A stretch of 64,000 nucleotides of DNA from contig NZ_ALAB01000035.1 of assembly GCF_000280055.1 (NCBI RefSeq), forward strand, positions 2,501-66,500, written 5' to 3'. Below are positions 8,200-16,498 of the stretch, in pieces. The stretch's first letter is position 1, and each line of letters starts with the position of its first letter. A model generated the notes under the pieces. It saw only the letters and a program-made list of their open reading frames with translations. It ran no database searches and was not told where the DNA came from. The position numbers and the translations under genes were made by a program. Origin of the DNA: Alishewanella aestuarii B11. Lineage in GTDB: Bacteria > Pseudomonadota > Gammaproteobacteria > Enterobacterales > Alteromonadaceae.

Positions 8200-8943
8200 T
8201 TATTGTGGTTTGACAATATCCAGCAGCTCAACTTCAAATACCAGCACGCTGTTTGGTGGAATGGTACCCATATCGCGCTCACCGTACGCCAGTTCAGACG
8301 GAATAGTGAAACGGAACTTTGAGCCCACGCTCATCAGCTGTACACCTTCAGTCCAACCAGGAATAACGCGGTTTAACGGGAACTCAATAGGCTCGCCCCG
8401 ATCAACCGAGCTATCGAACTTGGTGCCATCGGTTAAAGTGCCGGTATAGTGCACTTTAACGGTATCAGTAGCAGCAGGTTTAGCACCTTCTGCGGCCTGC
8501 AGCACTTCATACTGCAGACCTGATTCCGTGACGGTGACGCCGTCTTTCTTGGCATTTTCGTCAAGATAAGCCTGACCTGCAGCCTTGGCTGACGCCGCCG
8601 CGGCTTCAGCCAGCTTCATTTGTTCATTACGGTAGGTTTCGTCCAGTGCAGTTAACAGCTGCTGAATTTCTTCTTCAGTAACATCAGACTTACCGGCCAT
8701 ACCATCCTGTACACCCTTTAAAATCAGCTGGGCATTCAGATCAACAGAGATTTTGCTGTACTCGTCGATAGTGCTTTGCAGATAACGGCCAGCTGAAACG
8801 CCAAGGCTATAAGCTTGTTTAGCTTGTTCAGTGTCCATTTTTGGTGCTGGTTCAGCTTTTTGTTCTTTCTGACAAGCCGTTAACGCCAACAGCGCAACAG
8901 CGACCAGAGTTAATTTGGTTTTAAAGCGCATTCTTTTCTCCAT
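8200..8943 (-). CDS. FKBP-type peptidyl-prolyl isomerase lipoprotein (FkpA/Mip-like)
   Basis: 247 residues. Signal peptide with lipobox LTAC (cleavage before the cysteine at about residue 24), so probably lipid-anchored; E. coli FkpA is soluble periplasmic. The helical dimerisation domain covers about 35-130. The FKBP domain covers about 140-245, with KVHYTGTLTDGTKFDSS and the C-terminal PPNSVLVFEVELLDI. Acts as a periplasmic proline isomerase and chaperone for envelope proteins. An internal ATG four codons in (8931), preceded by GGAG, is an alternative start; both give the same signal peptide. Near slyX, as fkpA is in enterobacteria. Confidence 0.92.
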   Translation of the reverse strand: MEKRMRFKTKLTLVAVALLALTACQKEQKAEPAPKMDTEQAKQAYSLGVSAGRYLQSTIDEYSKISVDLNAQLILKGVQDGMAGKSDVTEEEIQQLLTALDETYRNEQMKLAEAAAASAKAAGQAYLDENAKKDGVTVTESGLQYEVLQAAEGAKPAATDTVKVHYTGTLTDGTKFDSSVDRGEPIEFPLNRVIPGWTEGVQLMSVGSKFRFTIPSELAYGERDMGTIPPNSVLVFEVELLDIVKPQ

Positions 8944-9035
8944 AGCGCAACCTCTCGGCTGCTATAGTATGTTGTAATAAAGGTTAGCTCGCTTCGCTAT
9001 ACTAACGCTTTGTGTGGATGAGGTTAACACCCGCA

Positions 9036-10010
9036 ATGAAATATCCTGTAATTTTGCTTGCCACCCTGTTGCTCGCCGGCTGTAGTAAGGTCGACACCCA
9101 GCCGTTGGCGCAGTACCCGCATGTGGCTCAGGGCAGTTATGCCGCCGCGCTTTCAGCCGATGGCCGCTTTGCTGCAGTGTCCTCTATCCAGGACGGTATC
9201 GCCTTTTGGGATCTGCAACAAAATGCGCTGAAGTATCACTGGCGCCATCAGGATAGTAGCGACAATCTGGTGTTTCACCTGGCGATCAGTGATAACGCCA
9301 GCCATGTCCTTAGCGCCGATCATCAGACCTTTGCCCTGTGGCGCACCGCAGATGGCCAGAACGTCGGCTATTGGCAAACCGATAACAGCAGTATCCGCGA
9401 TATTGCCCTGTCTAATAACGGCGCCCATATTCTGGTTGGGCGCAGCGATAACGTGGTACAACATATTACGCTTAGCAGCGGCCGGCGCCTGGACTTTCTG
9501 GGGCACAGCGAGCGTATTAACAGCGTCGCCTTATCCCCGAATGGCCGCTATGCCCTAACCGGTGGCAATGATTATCAGGCCTACCTCTGGGACACTCAGA
9601 CCGCACAAATCCTATATAGTTTCCCGCATCCAAGCCGGGTAACCAAAGTCGCCTTTGACCCACAGGGCCGTTATGCGTTTACCGCTGATAGTCAGCAATT
9701 AGCGCAAATCTGGGATATTCAAACCGGACAACGGGTAAGCTCCTTGCAAATGCTGGCCAGACAGCAGGTATTCAGTGCGGTGCGTTTCAGTCAGGATGGG
9801 CGCTTTTTACTCACCGGCGCCCCAACCCGCAACCTGGTACTCTGGGATGTACAGAGTGGCCGGGAGCTGCAGCGCTGGCGGGTTTCACCCAGAGTTGGCA
9901 GTCGCCCACCCAGTGCAGTGGTACATGCCGTCGCTTTTCTGGATGAAAACCGTATAATTAGCGAAAGCTCCAGTGGCCTGGCCGAAGTATGGGAAATCCG
10001 TTATGACTGA
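9036..10010 (+). CDS. WD40-repeat lipoprotein
   Basis: About 324 residues from this ATG; in-frame ATG at 9018 and GTG at 9012 are alternatives with equally weak ribosome sites. A signal peptide ends in a lipobox (LLAGC). Most of the remainder is WD40 repeats, six or seven, with typical AxSxxGRYALTGG starts and YLWDTQTAQ / QIWDIQTGQ / VLWDVQSGR ends. This should form one beta-propeller, exposed on the periplasmic side of a membrane. No catalytic motif. The last codons overlap slyX by 8 bases, so the two are co-transcribed. Function unknown; propellers usually serve as protein-binding scaffolds. Confidence 0.88.
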   Translation: MKYPVILLATLLLAGCSKVDTQPLAQYPHVAQGSYAAALSADGRFAAVSSIQDGIAFWDLQQNALKYHWRHQDSSDNLVFHLAISDNASHVLSADHQTFALWRTADGQNVGYWQTDNSSIRDIALSNNGAHILVGRSDNVVQHITLSSGRRLDFLGHSERINSVALSPNGRYALTGGNDYQAYLWDTQTAQILYSFPHPSRVTKVAFDPQGRYAFTADSQQLAQIWDIQTGQRVSSLQMLARQQVFSAVRFSQDGRFLLTGAPTRNLVLWDVQSGRELQRWRVSPRVGSRPPSAVVHAVAFLDENRIISESSSGLAEVWEIRYD

Positions 10011-10230
10011 GCAACCCTCAGCAATAGAACTACATTTGATTGAGCTGGAAAGTAAAATTGCTTTTCAGGAAGATACAATGCACAGCCTGCATGAGGAACT
10101 GCTGGCTCATCAACGCAAGATTGAGCAACTGCAACGGCAAATTTTGCTGATGGCGCAAAAGTTACAACAATTACCGGAAGACAGCGGTATTTTGCGACCG
10201 GAAGAAGAACCGCCACCGCCGCACTATTAA
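10003..10230 (+). CDS. slyX: SlyX family protein
   Basis: 75 residues from the ATG at 10003, which overlaps the preceding stop (ATGACTGA). Predicted almost wholly coiled coil (IELESKIAFQEDTMHSLHEELLAHQ), ending in the family's PPPHY tail. An in-frame upstream extension is just the reading frame across the WD40 gene. Role unknown in any organism. Located near an FKBP gene as slyX often is. Confidence 0.93.
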   Translation: MTEQPSAIELHLIELESKIAFQEDTMHSLHEELLAHQRKIEQLQRQILLMAQKLQQLPEDSGILRPEEEPPPPHY

Positions 10231-10242
10231 ATCCAAGTAGAG

Positions 10243-10266
10243 TAAGCCAGCAACAATGCTGGCTTA
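10243..10266. terminator. Hairpin between slyX and yheV
   Basis: Perfect 10-bp stem TAAGCCAGCA/TGCTGGCTTA with loop ACAA. It includes the yheV stop codon. T-runs are poor on both strands, so it is a moderate terminator at best. Confidence 0.55.
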
Positions 10267-10470
10267 TTCTGGCTTAAAGACCCCAATCACCAATTCATTC
10301 TCGCGGGTCGATTGCACCACTTGCTGCTCTGGCTGCGCCATCTGATGCCCACAGGCCACACATTCCACCTTCTCAACATTGTTTTCAATAAACAAACTCA
10401 TGGTATCGGTGGCTTTACACTGTGGGCAGGTCGCGCCAGCGATAAAACGCTTTTTCTTACGGGTGGTCAT
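10264..10470 (-). CDS. yheV: YheV-like zinc-ribbon protein
   Basis: 68 residues from the ATG at 10470; the upstream in-frame ATG adds six residues that do not fit the family. Begins with a basic run (TTRKKKRFIAGATCPQC) and has two CxxC pairs, CPQC and CVACGHQM, as in E. coli YheV, plus the ENNVEKVEC core and the C-terminal VIGVFKPE. Probably binds one zinc ion. Function unknown. Lies between slyX and yheS as in E. coli. Confidence 0.9.
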   Translation of the reverse strand: MTTRKKKRFIAGATCPQCKATDTMSLFIENNVEKVECVACGHQMAQPEQQVVQSTRENELVIGVFKPE

Positions 10471-10566
10471 ACAGGCTCCAACGGGCACGAAAAGCCGGAC
10501 GAAATTTTAGTTTCAGCCGGATATAGCGTAAAATCGCCCACTTAGTTCACTGGTACAAGGTAAAAC

Positions 10567-12477
10567 ATGATCCAGCTTCAGCAGGTAGAATTAAGACGCG
10601 GTATCCAGGCGCTGTTTACAGGGGCCGATCTTACCGTATTTCCGGGGCAAAAGGTGGGAATTGTCGGCGCCAACGGTTGTGGTAAATCCAGCTTATTTGC
10701 GCTGCTGCAAGGTAAATTACATGCCGATGCCGGTAATGTCAGCATTCCTGCTGCCTGGGTTGTCGCTACGGTTGCCCAGGAAACGCCGGCCCTGGACTGT
10801 TCCGCCCTGGATTATGTGTTACAAGGCGAACCTGAACTTTACCCATTGCTGCTAAAAGCCCGCAGTCAATGCAGCGACAGCGATCTGGCAGCGGTACATC
10901 AGCAAATTGAAGCGCTGGATGGCTACCGTGCCGAAGCCAAGGCCGGTACCCTGCTGGCGGGTTTGGGATTTAGTGGCGAGATGCAGCAACAGAGCGTAAA
11001 GTCGTTTTCCGGTGGCTGGCGGATGCGGATGAACCTGGCACGGGCGCTGATGCAAAAAGCCGAGCTGTTACTGCTCGATGAGCCAACCAACCACCTGGAT
11101 CTGGATGCGGTACTCTGGCTGGAAAAGTACCTCAGTAACTATCCGGGTACCTTACTGCTGATTAGCCATGATCGGGATTTTCTTGATGCGGTGACCGACA
11201 ATACTGTCCATATCGAACGCCAGTGTCTGACGCTGTATAAAGGTAATTACAGCCAGTTCGAGCGCCAGCGCGCAGAACAACTGGCACAACATCAGGCAAA
11301 CTTTGAGAAGCAACAGCGCCAGGTGGCGCACTTGCAACAATTTATCGACCGCTTTAAAGCCCAGGCCACCAAAGCCCGGCAGGCACAGAGCCGGATCAAG
11401 GCGTTGGAGCGGATGACCATACTGGCACCGGCGCACGTTGATTCGCCGTTTAACTTCAGTTTCCGCGAGCCACGGGCCTTACCCAACCCACTGTTAAAGC
11501 TGGAACAGGTCCAGGCCGGCTACAGCGGCAAGCCCATTCTAAGCAATATTAACTTTCAGTTGCTGCCAGGTAGTCGTATCGGCTTACTCGGGCGTAACGG
11601 CGCCGGTAAATCCACACTAATCAAATTACTCAGTGGTGAGCTACCGCCACTGGCTGGTGAACTCTGGTATGCCAGTGGCGTTAGTCTTGGTTATTTTGCC
11701 CAGCACCAACTGGAAACCCTCAGACCGCAAGATTCGCCACTGCAGCATCTGGTACGACTGGACCCGCAGGTTCCTGAGCAGAAGCTACGTGATTTTCTTG
11801 GTGGTTTTGGTTTTCACGGCGACAAAGCGCTGGAACCCTGTGCGCCTTTCTCCGGCGGCGAAAAGGCTCGGCTGGTGCTGGCGTTATTGGTGTATCAGCG
11901 CCCGAATTTGCTGTTGCTGGACGAACCGACTAACCATTTGGATCTGGAAATGCGCGAAGCCATCGTAATGGCGCTGCAGGACTTTGCCGGTGCCATAGTA
12001 GTGGTCTCGCACGACCGCCACTTGCTAACTAGCACCACTGACGAATTTTATTTAGTGGCTAATGGCAAAGTCGCACCCTTCGACGGTGACTTGCAGGACT
12101 ATTACCAGTGGCTGCAACAAGATGCCCGGCAAAGCCAGCAGAGTGCGGCACCGGAAACCGTCAGTAGCAATAGTGCTGCAGTGCGCAAAGATCAAAAACG
12201 CTTGGAGGCGGAGCTGCGCAATCTGCTGCGACCACTAAAGCAGAAAATTGACAAGCTGGAGCTGCGGCAGCAACAACTGGAAACTCAGCTGGCCAGCCTG
12301 GAGCAACAACTGGCGGAACCGGCCATCTACGAAGCCGCTAACAAAGCCCAGCTAACTAAACTGCTGACAGAACAAACCCAGGCCAGCAGCGAACTGGCGC
12401 AAATAGAAGAAAGCTGGTTTGAGTCGCAAGAGGCGCTGGAACAACAAAGTCAACATTTCTGGCAGCAAAATCAATAA
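10567..12477 (+). CDS. yheS: ABC-F family ATPase YheS
   Basis: 636 residues (E. coli 637). Two ATP-binding cassettes and no membrane segments. The first has Walker A GANGCGKSS, signature FSGGWRMRM and Walker B LLLLDEPTNHLDLD. A linker rich in arginine and glutamine (about 235-290) is followed by the second cassette (GRNGAGKST, FSGGEKARL, LLLLDEPTNHLDLE). A coiled-coil C-terminal domain covers about 545-630. ABC-F proteins bind the ribosomal E site and affect translation. The next gene starts 15 bases downstream. Confidence 0.95.
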   Translation: MIQLQQVELRRGIQALFTGADLTVFPGQKVGIVGANGCGKSSLFALLQGKLHADAGNVSIPAAWVVATVAQETPALDCSALDYVLQGEPELYPLLLKARSQCSDSDLAAVHQQIEALDGYRAEAKAGTLLAGLGFSGEMQQQSVKSFSGGWRMRMNLARALMQKAELLLLDEPTNHLDLDAVLWLEKYLSNYPGTLLLISHDRDFLDAVTDNTVHIERQCLTLYKGNYSQFERQRAEQLAQHQANFEKQQRQVAHLQQFIDRFKAQATKARQAQSRIKALERMTILAPAHVDSPFNFSFREPRALPNPLLKLEQVQAGYSGKPILSNINFQLLPGSRIGLLGRNGAGKSTLIKLLSGELPPLAGELWYASGVSLGYFAQHQLETLRPQDSPLQHLVRLDPQVPEQKLRDFLGGFGFHGDKALEPCAPFSGGEKARLVLALLVYQRPNLLLLDEPTNHLDLEMREAIVMALQDFAGAIVVVSHDRHLLTSTTDEFYLVANGKVAPFDGDLQDYYQWLQQDARQSQQSAAPETVSSNSAAVRKDQKRLEAELRNLLRPLKQKIDKLELRQQQLETQLASLEQQLAEPAIYEAANKAQLTKLLTEQTQASSELAQIEESWFESQEALEQQSQHFWQQNQ

Positions 12478-12492
12478 GGACAGCAGAGATCT

Positions 12493-13005
12493 ATGCAGCA
12501 GATGACAGCGCAGCAAATGACAGTGCAGCAGCTTAATGCCGACGCCTTCTGGCAAATCAGCCTGGGGTTTTACCCACAGGTGCAGCCGCTTTGCCTGCAG
12601 TTACAGGACAATTGGCAGGCCAATGTTAATCTGCTGCTGCTACTCAGCTATACCGAGCAACTGGGCTGGCAGCTGGATGCTGCTAGTCTGACGCAGGGCT
12701 TACAGCAACTGGCACCGTTAAATCAGCACATTACTCAGGTATTACGCCAGTGCCGGCGTGAGCTGCCTAAACTGCCGCTGGATAGTAGCCAGCAAACGGA
12801 ACTAAAACATGGACTTTTACAAACCGAGTTGGTGGCAGAGCGGCTGGAGCAGCAACTGCTGTGTCACTACTTGCGCTTTACCCCGGCCAGTAACCCGGAC
12901 AACCTGAGTCTATACTGCCAGCAGTTAGCCGTAACAAACGAAGCGTTGCAACGAGCATTATTTGATCTGCGTCAAGCTGCCGCCCGCTTTGCCGCGGCCA
13001 GCTGA
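12493..13005 (+). CDS. TIGR02444 family protein
   Basis: 170 residues, leucine- and glutamine-rich and predicted all-helical. Begins with repeats of QQMT before the family-like segment DAFWQISLGFYPQVQPLCLQL. Uncharacterised family of gammaproteobacteria, commonly placed after yheS. The start is uncertain: ATGs at 12493, 12505 and 12520 are all in frame, and the AAGGA lies 12 bases before the first. No motif suggests an activity. Confidence 0.8.
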   Translation: MQQMTAQQMTVQQLNADAFWQISLGFYPQVQPLCLQLQDNWQANVNLLLLLSYTEQLGWQLDAASLTQGLQQLAPLNQHITQVLRQCRRELPKLPLDSSQQTELKHGLLQTELVAERLEQQLLCHYLRFTPASNPDNLSLYCQQLAVTNEALQRALFDLRQAAARFAAAS

Positions 13006-13052
13006 GTAACTTTGATCCAGGTCATATCAGCGCCTGCTGCCCTTGCCTACAC

Positions 13053-13078
13053 TTCCCTCAAGCAACTTCAGGAGGGAA
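13053..13078 (+). promoter_or_regulatory. Hairpin covering the ribosome site of the DUF3149 gene
   Basis: TTCCCTC (13053-13059) pairs exactly with GAGGGAA (13072-13078). The second arm contains most of the GGAGG ribosome site of the ATG at 13084. If it folds in the mRNA it would mask that site. Confidence 0.45.
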
Positions 13079-13083
13079 ATCCT

Positions 13084-13224
13084 ATGAACCTATGGCATGA
13101 GTTTTTAAACGACCCGGTAATTTTTATTTCTTTTACCGGCCTGGCCATTGTAATTGGCCTGTGCATTTTCTACGCCGTGTACTTTATGTACAAAGTCAGT
13201 AATGCTGAGGAACAAACCAAGTAA
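13084..13224 (+). CDS. DUF3149 small membrane protein
   Basis: 46 residues. The ATG at 13084 has a perfect GGAGG. The in-frame ORF extends upstream to 13012, but that part lacks an SD. A short amphipathic start (MNLWHEFLNDPV) is followed by one membrane helix (about 12-36, VIFISFTGLAIVIGLCIFYAVYF) and a charged tail. This matches the DUF3149 pattern. Function unknown. The ribosome site lies in a hairpin. Confidence 0.8.
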   Translation: MNLWHEFLNDPVIFISFTGLAIVIGLCIFYAVYFMYKVSNAEEQTK

Positions 13225-13257
13225 TAGCCAGACTGTTTAACAGGTCGGGCAGACACC

Positions 13258-13581
13258 CTAATACTCCAGATGCTGGAGTTTATCGGCCACACCATTCCAG
13301 GCATCCGCATCGGCGGGTGCCGCTTTGACTTCACGGATGTTCGGCCACAGCTTAACCAGCTCGGCATTTAACGCGACAAAGCCTTCCTGACCTGGCGGCA
13401 GTTTATCTTCCTGAAAAATCGCCGTGGCCGGACATTCCGGCTCGCATAAACCACAATCAATACAAATCAGCGGATCAATAGCCAGAAAATTTGGCCCTTC
13501 AAAGAACGCATCAACCGGGCATACCGCCACACAATCGGTATATTTGCATTTGATACAGTTCTCACCTACCACAAAGGCCAT
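13258..13581 (-). CDS. fdxA: Seven-iron ferredoxin FdxA
   Basis: 107 residues. By analogy with Azotobacter ferredoxin I, C9, C17 and C50 hold a 3Fe-4S cluster and C21, C40, C43 and C46 a 4Fe-4S cluster. The conserved start [15 protein letters not shown] and the C-terminal extension ending LQHLEY are typical. Low-potential electron carrier in the cytoplasm; partner unknown. Separated from the convergent DUF3149 gene by 33 bases. Confidence 0.95.
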   Translation of the reverse strand: MAFVVGENCIKCKYTDCVAVCPVDAFFEGPNFLAIDPLICIDCGLCEPECPATAIFQEDKLPPGQEGFVALNAELVKLWPNIREVKAAPADADAWNGVADKLQHLEY

Positions 13582-13718
13582 GGCAACTTCCTCCGCTATT
13601 TTGCGCGATCATACTGAAGCAAACGTGAAACACAACAGGAAAGCGGACAGCCGGCGTCAGATCGCGTAAAATACTGTCTTTACCGGCAAACCGGCCCGCA
13701 ATCTGAGACTCGAGTGTT

Positions 13719-15344
13719 ATGTTACGTTTAACCGAAATTAAATTACCGCTGCAGCATCAGGATGAACAGGCTGAATTGCGCGCAGCCATTCTGGCCAAAC
13801 TGGGCATCAGCGACAGTGATTTAAACCATTTCAGCGTGTTTAAACGTGGCATTGACGCCCGTAAAAAATCTGATATTCAACTGATTTATACCCTGGATCT
13901 GGACGTCGCCGGCGAAGCGGCACTGATAAAACGTTTTCAGAAAGATCCGCATGTGTCGGTTGCGCCGGATACCCGTTATCAATATGTCGCGCCAATTCCT
14001 GCCGCCGCAGCTGAACGACCAGTAGTGGTCGGCTTTGGTCCCTGTGGTTTGTTTGCCGCCCTGATCCTGGCCGAAATGGGTTTAAAACCCATAGTGTTAG
14101 AGCGCGGTAAAGCCGTGCGCGAAAGAACCAAAGATACCTTTGGTTTTTGGCGTGGCCAGGCTTTGAATACTGAATCCAACGTGCAGTATGGCGAAGGCGG
14201 CGCCGGTACCTTTTCCGATGGTAAGCTGTATAGCCAGGTCAAGGATCCGAAACACTATGGCCGCAAGGTGCTGACCGAGTTCGTTGCCGCCGGGGCACCT
14301 GACGAAATACTCTATGTCAGTAAGCCGCATATCGGTACTTTTAAACTGGTGTCGATGATTGAAAAGATGCGCGCCAAAATCACCGAACTGGGTGGCGAAA
14401 TTCGCTTTAGTACCCGGGTCGATCAGCTGCATATCAATAACCAGCAACTGGAAGGGGTGACGCTGCATAACGGCGACTACCTGCCCTGCCGGCATCTGGT
14501 GCTGGCCGTTGGCCACAGTGCCCGCGATACTTTTCAGATGCTGTACGATGCCGGCGTCTATATTGAAGCCAAACCCTTTTCGGTTGGCTTTCGGATTGAG
14601 CATGAACAATCCCTGATTGATGAATGCCGCTGGGGGCCAAATGCCGGCCACCCTATTCTCGGTGCCGCCGATTATAAGCTGGTGCATCATTGTCAGAATG
14701 GCCGTACTGTCTACAGCTTCTGTATGTGCCCGGGTGGGACCGTAGTTGCTGCCGCGTCCGAAGAGGGCGGCGTAGTGACCAATGGAATGAGTCAGTATTC
14801 CCGTCATGAACGTAATGCCAATAGCGCAATAGTGGTTGGCATTGATCCGGAACGTGACTATCCGGGCCACCCGCTGGCCGGTATCGATTTACAACGTAAA
14901 CTGGAACGTGCAGCCTTTGAGTTAGGCGGGGCCGACTACCATGCACCGGCACAGCTGATTGGCGATTTTCTTGCGGGTAAATCCTCTGCCGAGTTAGGTG
15001 AGGTTAAACCCTCTTACACGCCGGGGATCCGGCTTACCGATCTGTCTGCGGTATTGCCCGACTTTGCTATCGCCGCCATCCGCGAAGCCATCCCGGCTTT
15101 TGATAAGCAGATTAAAGGCTTTGCCAAAGCTGATGGCTTACTGACCGGCGTTGAAACCCGCACCTCATCACCAATTTGTATTAAACGCGGCAAAGACTTC
15201 CAGAGCCTGAACGTGCGCGGCCTCTACCCCGCCGGTGAGGGCGCCGGTTATGCTGGCGGTATTTTATCTGCCGGTATCGATGGTATTAAGGTAGCCGAAG
15301 CGCTGGCATTGGATCTATTGCAGCAAAGCACCGCATCAGCCTGA
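13719..15344 (+). CDS. COG2509-type FAD-dependent dehydrogenase
   Basis: 541 residues. The N-terminal domain (about 1-85) has no clear cofactor motif. An FAD-binding Rossmann core follows (VVVGFGPCGLFAALILAEMG), then the family-specific YGEGGAGTFSDGKL. The C-terminal FAD contact is YPAGEGAGYAGGILSAGIDG. A cysteine pair appears in SFCMCPGG. This family is widespread and annotated only as an uncharacterised dehydrogenase. It is divergent from fdxA, so FdxA as electron partner is possible but speculative. Confidence 0.88.
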   Translation: MLRLTEIKLPLQHQDEQAELRAAILAKLGISDSDLNHFSVFKRGIDARKKSDIQLIYTLDLDVAGEAALIKRFQKDPHVSVAPDTRYQYVAPIPAAAAERPVVVGFGPCGLFAALILAEMGLKPIVLERGKAVRERTKDTFGFWRGQALNTESNVQYGEGGAGTFSDGKLYSQVKDPKHYGRKVLTEFVAAGAPDEILYVSKPHIGTFKLVSMIEKMRAKITELGGEIRFSTRVDQLHINNQQLEGVTLHNGDYLPCRHLVLAVGHSARDTFQMLYDAGVYIEAKPFSVGFRIEHEQSLIDECRWGPNAGHPILGAADYKLVHHCQNGRTVYSFCMCPGGTVVAAASEEGGVVTNGMSQYSRHERNANSAIVVGIDPERDYPGHPLAGIDLQRKLERAAFELGGADYHAPAQLIGDFLAGKSSAELGEVKPSYTPGIRLTDLSAVLPDFAIAAIREAIPAFDKQIKGFAKADGLLTGVETRTSSPICIKRGKDFQSLNVRGLYPAGEGAGYAGGILSAGIDGIKVAEALALDLLQQSTASA

Positions 15345-15363
15345 TTCGGATTTAAGTAAGAAT

Positions 15364-15397
15364 GAGGGCAGTAAATATTTTTTATTTGCCCTCTTGT
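15364..15397 (+). terminator. Weak terminator after the FAD dehydrogenase
   Basis: GAGGGCA/TGCCCTC stem with a 16-base AT-rich loop, followed by TTGTT, about 20 bases after the stop. Confidence 0.4.
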
Positions 15398-15452
15398 TAA
15401 TTGCTGCAAAACTAGCCATTATCAATTTAGTGGTAGTAAAAAGGTCGTAGTA

Positions 15453-15770
15453 TTGACTATGCGTTGGTTTAATCTGTTTATCGCGGTGTTTTATCTGAGC
15501 CTGTTGGTGGCAACAGACGCAGGTATTACCCATGACAGCAGATTGTCGCCGTTAGCTGACAGTCCTTATCAGGCACTGCATGCTGAAAGCAGTAATCTGG
15601 GCCAAAGCAAAGGCAGTAACGAACAGGAACCGGATGAGCCGGACAGCCTGATCGCCTCAGCTAAAGTTCTGAGCCACAGCCTGCCCGCTGCCATTAATGC
15701 TTTTTACCAAACTCCCTGGTTATCACACCGTAGCAGCCCTGATAGTGCCCGCGCACCACCCATCGTCTAA
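15453..15770 (+). CDS. Small exported protein of unknown function
   Basis: 105 residues. A TTG start is chosen because AAAAAGG lies 8 bases before it; the ATG two codons later (15459) has 14-base spacing. The N-terminal hydrophobic stretch (about 4-20, FNLFIAVFYLSLLVA) is a signal peptide or anchor. The mature part is rich in serine, aspartate and glutamate (SNEQEPDEPDS), then a hydrophobic patch (SLPAAINAFYQTPWL) and a proline end. No cysteines and no recognised family. It could be a lineage-specific envelope protein. Confidence 0.5.
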   Translation: MTMRWFNLFIAVFYLSLLVATDAGITHDSRLSPLADSPYQALHAESSNLGQSKGSNEQEPDEPDSLIASAKVLSHSLPAAINAFYQTPWLSHRSSPDSARAPPIV

Positions 15771-15846
15771 TCACACTTAACAGCATTTATTTTTATTTGT
15801 TAATTCTGGCGTGGCCTCTGCGCGCCCATTAGTGTGAGTAGCTATC

Positions 15847-16407
15847 ATGAAAACTTTATCCTTATTCAATTTAGATGCCGTTGATCAGTTGATTCAACCC
15901 GCCGACTTTACTGAAACCACGTTAAATTCACCGGCACTGAGTGTGCTGAGTGATTTTAAACATAACCAGCCAACCCTGATCGAAGGTAACACTTCTGCCA
16001 GCCAGGCACTGCTGATGATGCAGCAGGAACACAGTCAGCTAAAACTGGTAGTCGATGCCGATGAGAATATGCTGGGTTTAATCCATATCGAACAGTTATC
16101 GGAGCAGGCGCTGTTACGCCAGGTGATGCTGGGCAATAGCCGCGATGAAATCAAGGTACGGGATCTGATGCGGCCACGTGAGCGCATCAAGGCGCTGGCC
16201 TATCAGCAACTACAAAACTGCACCATTGCCGATGTGGTCAATACCCTGCAATCGAATGGTGAGGCATTTTGTCTGGTAGTGGACCGCGATAATCATCAGA
16301 TCCGTGGCGTGATCCATGCGCAGGAGCTGGCACGGCGCTTACATATGCCGTTAGCTATCCGCCAGCAACCGACCTTTTTGCGGATCTTCGATAGTTTAAC
16401 CGCTTAA
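15847..16407 (+). CDS. CBS-domain protein
   Basis: 186 residues. Two CBS motifs make one Bateman module: the first at about 40-100 (NTSASQALLMMQQEHSQLKL then MLGLIHIEQL), the second at about 115-180 (LMRPRERIKAL, then CTIADVVNTLQSNGEAFC and IRGVIHAQELA). No enzyme or transporter domain attached. Such proteins usually sense adenine nucleotides and regulate a partner; the partner here is unknown. A strong terminator follows. Confidence 0.82.
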   Translation: MKTLSLFNLDAVDQLIQPADFTETTLNSPALSVLSDFKHNQPTLIEGNTSASQALLMMQQEHSQLKLVVDADENMLGLIHIEQLSEQALLRQVMLGNSRDEIKVRDLMRPRERIKALAYQQLQNCTIADVVNTLQSNGEAFCLVVDRDNHQIRGVIHAQELARRLHMPLAIRQQPTFLRIFDSLTA

Positions 16408-16419
16408 CCTTTCAGGTCT

Positions 16420-16461
16420 GCGGGCTGCTGTGTTACTCCGAGCATGGTGGCCCGCTTTTTT
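16420..16461 (+). terminator. Intrinsic terminator after the CBS gene
   Basis: GCGGGC (16420-16425) pairs with GCCCGC (16450-16455), with an inner TGCT/AGCA pair, followed directly by TTTTTT. Confidence 0.75.
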
Positions 16462-16498
16462 GTTGCTCTAAGCTGAAGGCTCTCGCTATTATAGCAGC

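Noticed and set aside
14097-14870. A 257-codon open frame on the minus strand inside the COG2509 flavoprotein gene
   Set aside because: The plus-strand gene has clear FAD motifs across the same bases. The minus frame is the usual antisense shadow with no domain or ribosome site.
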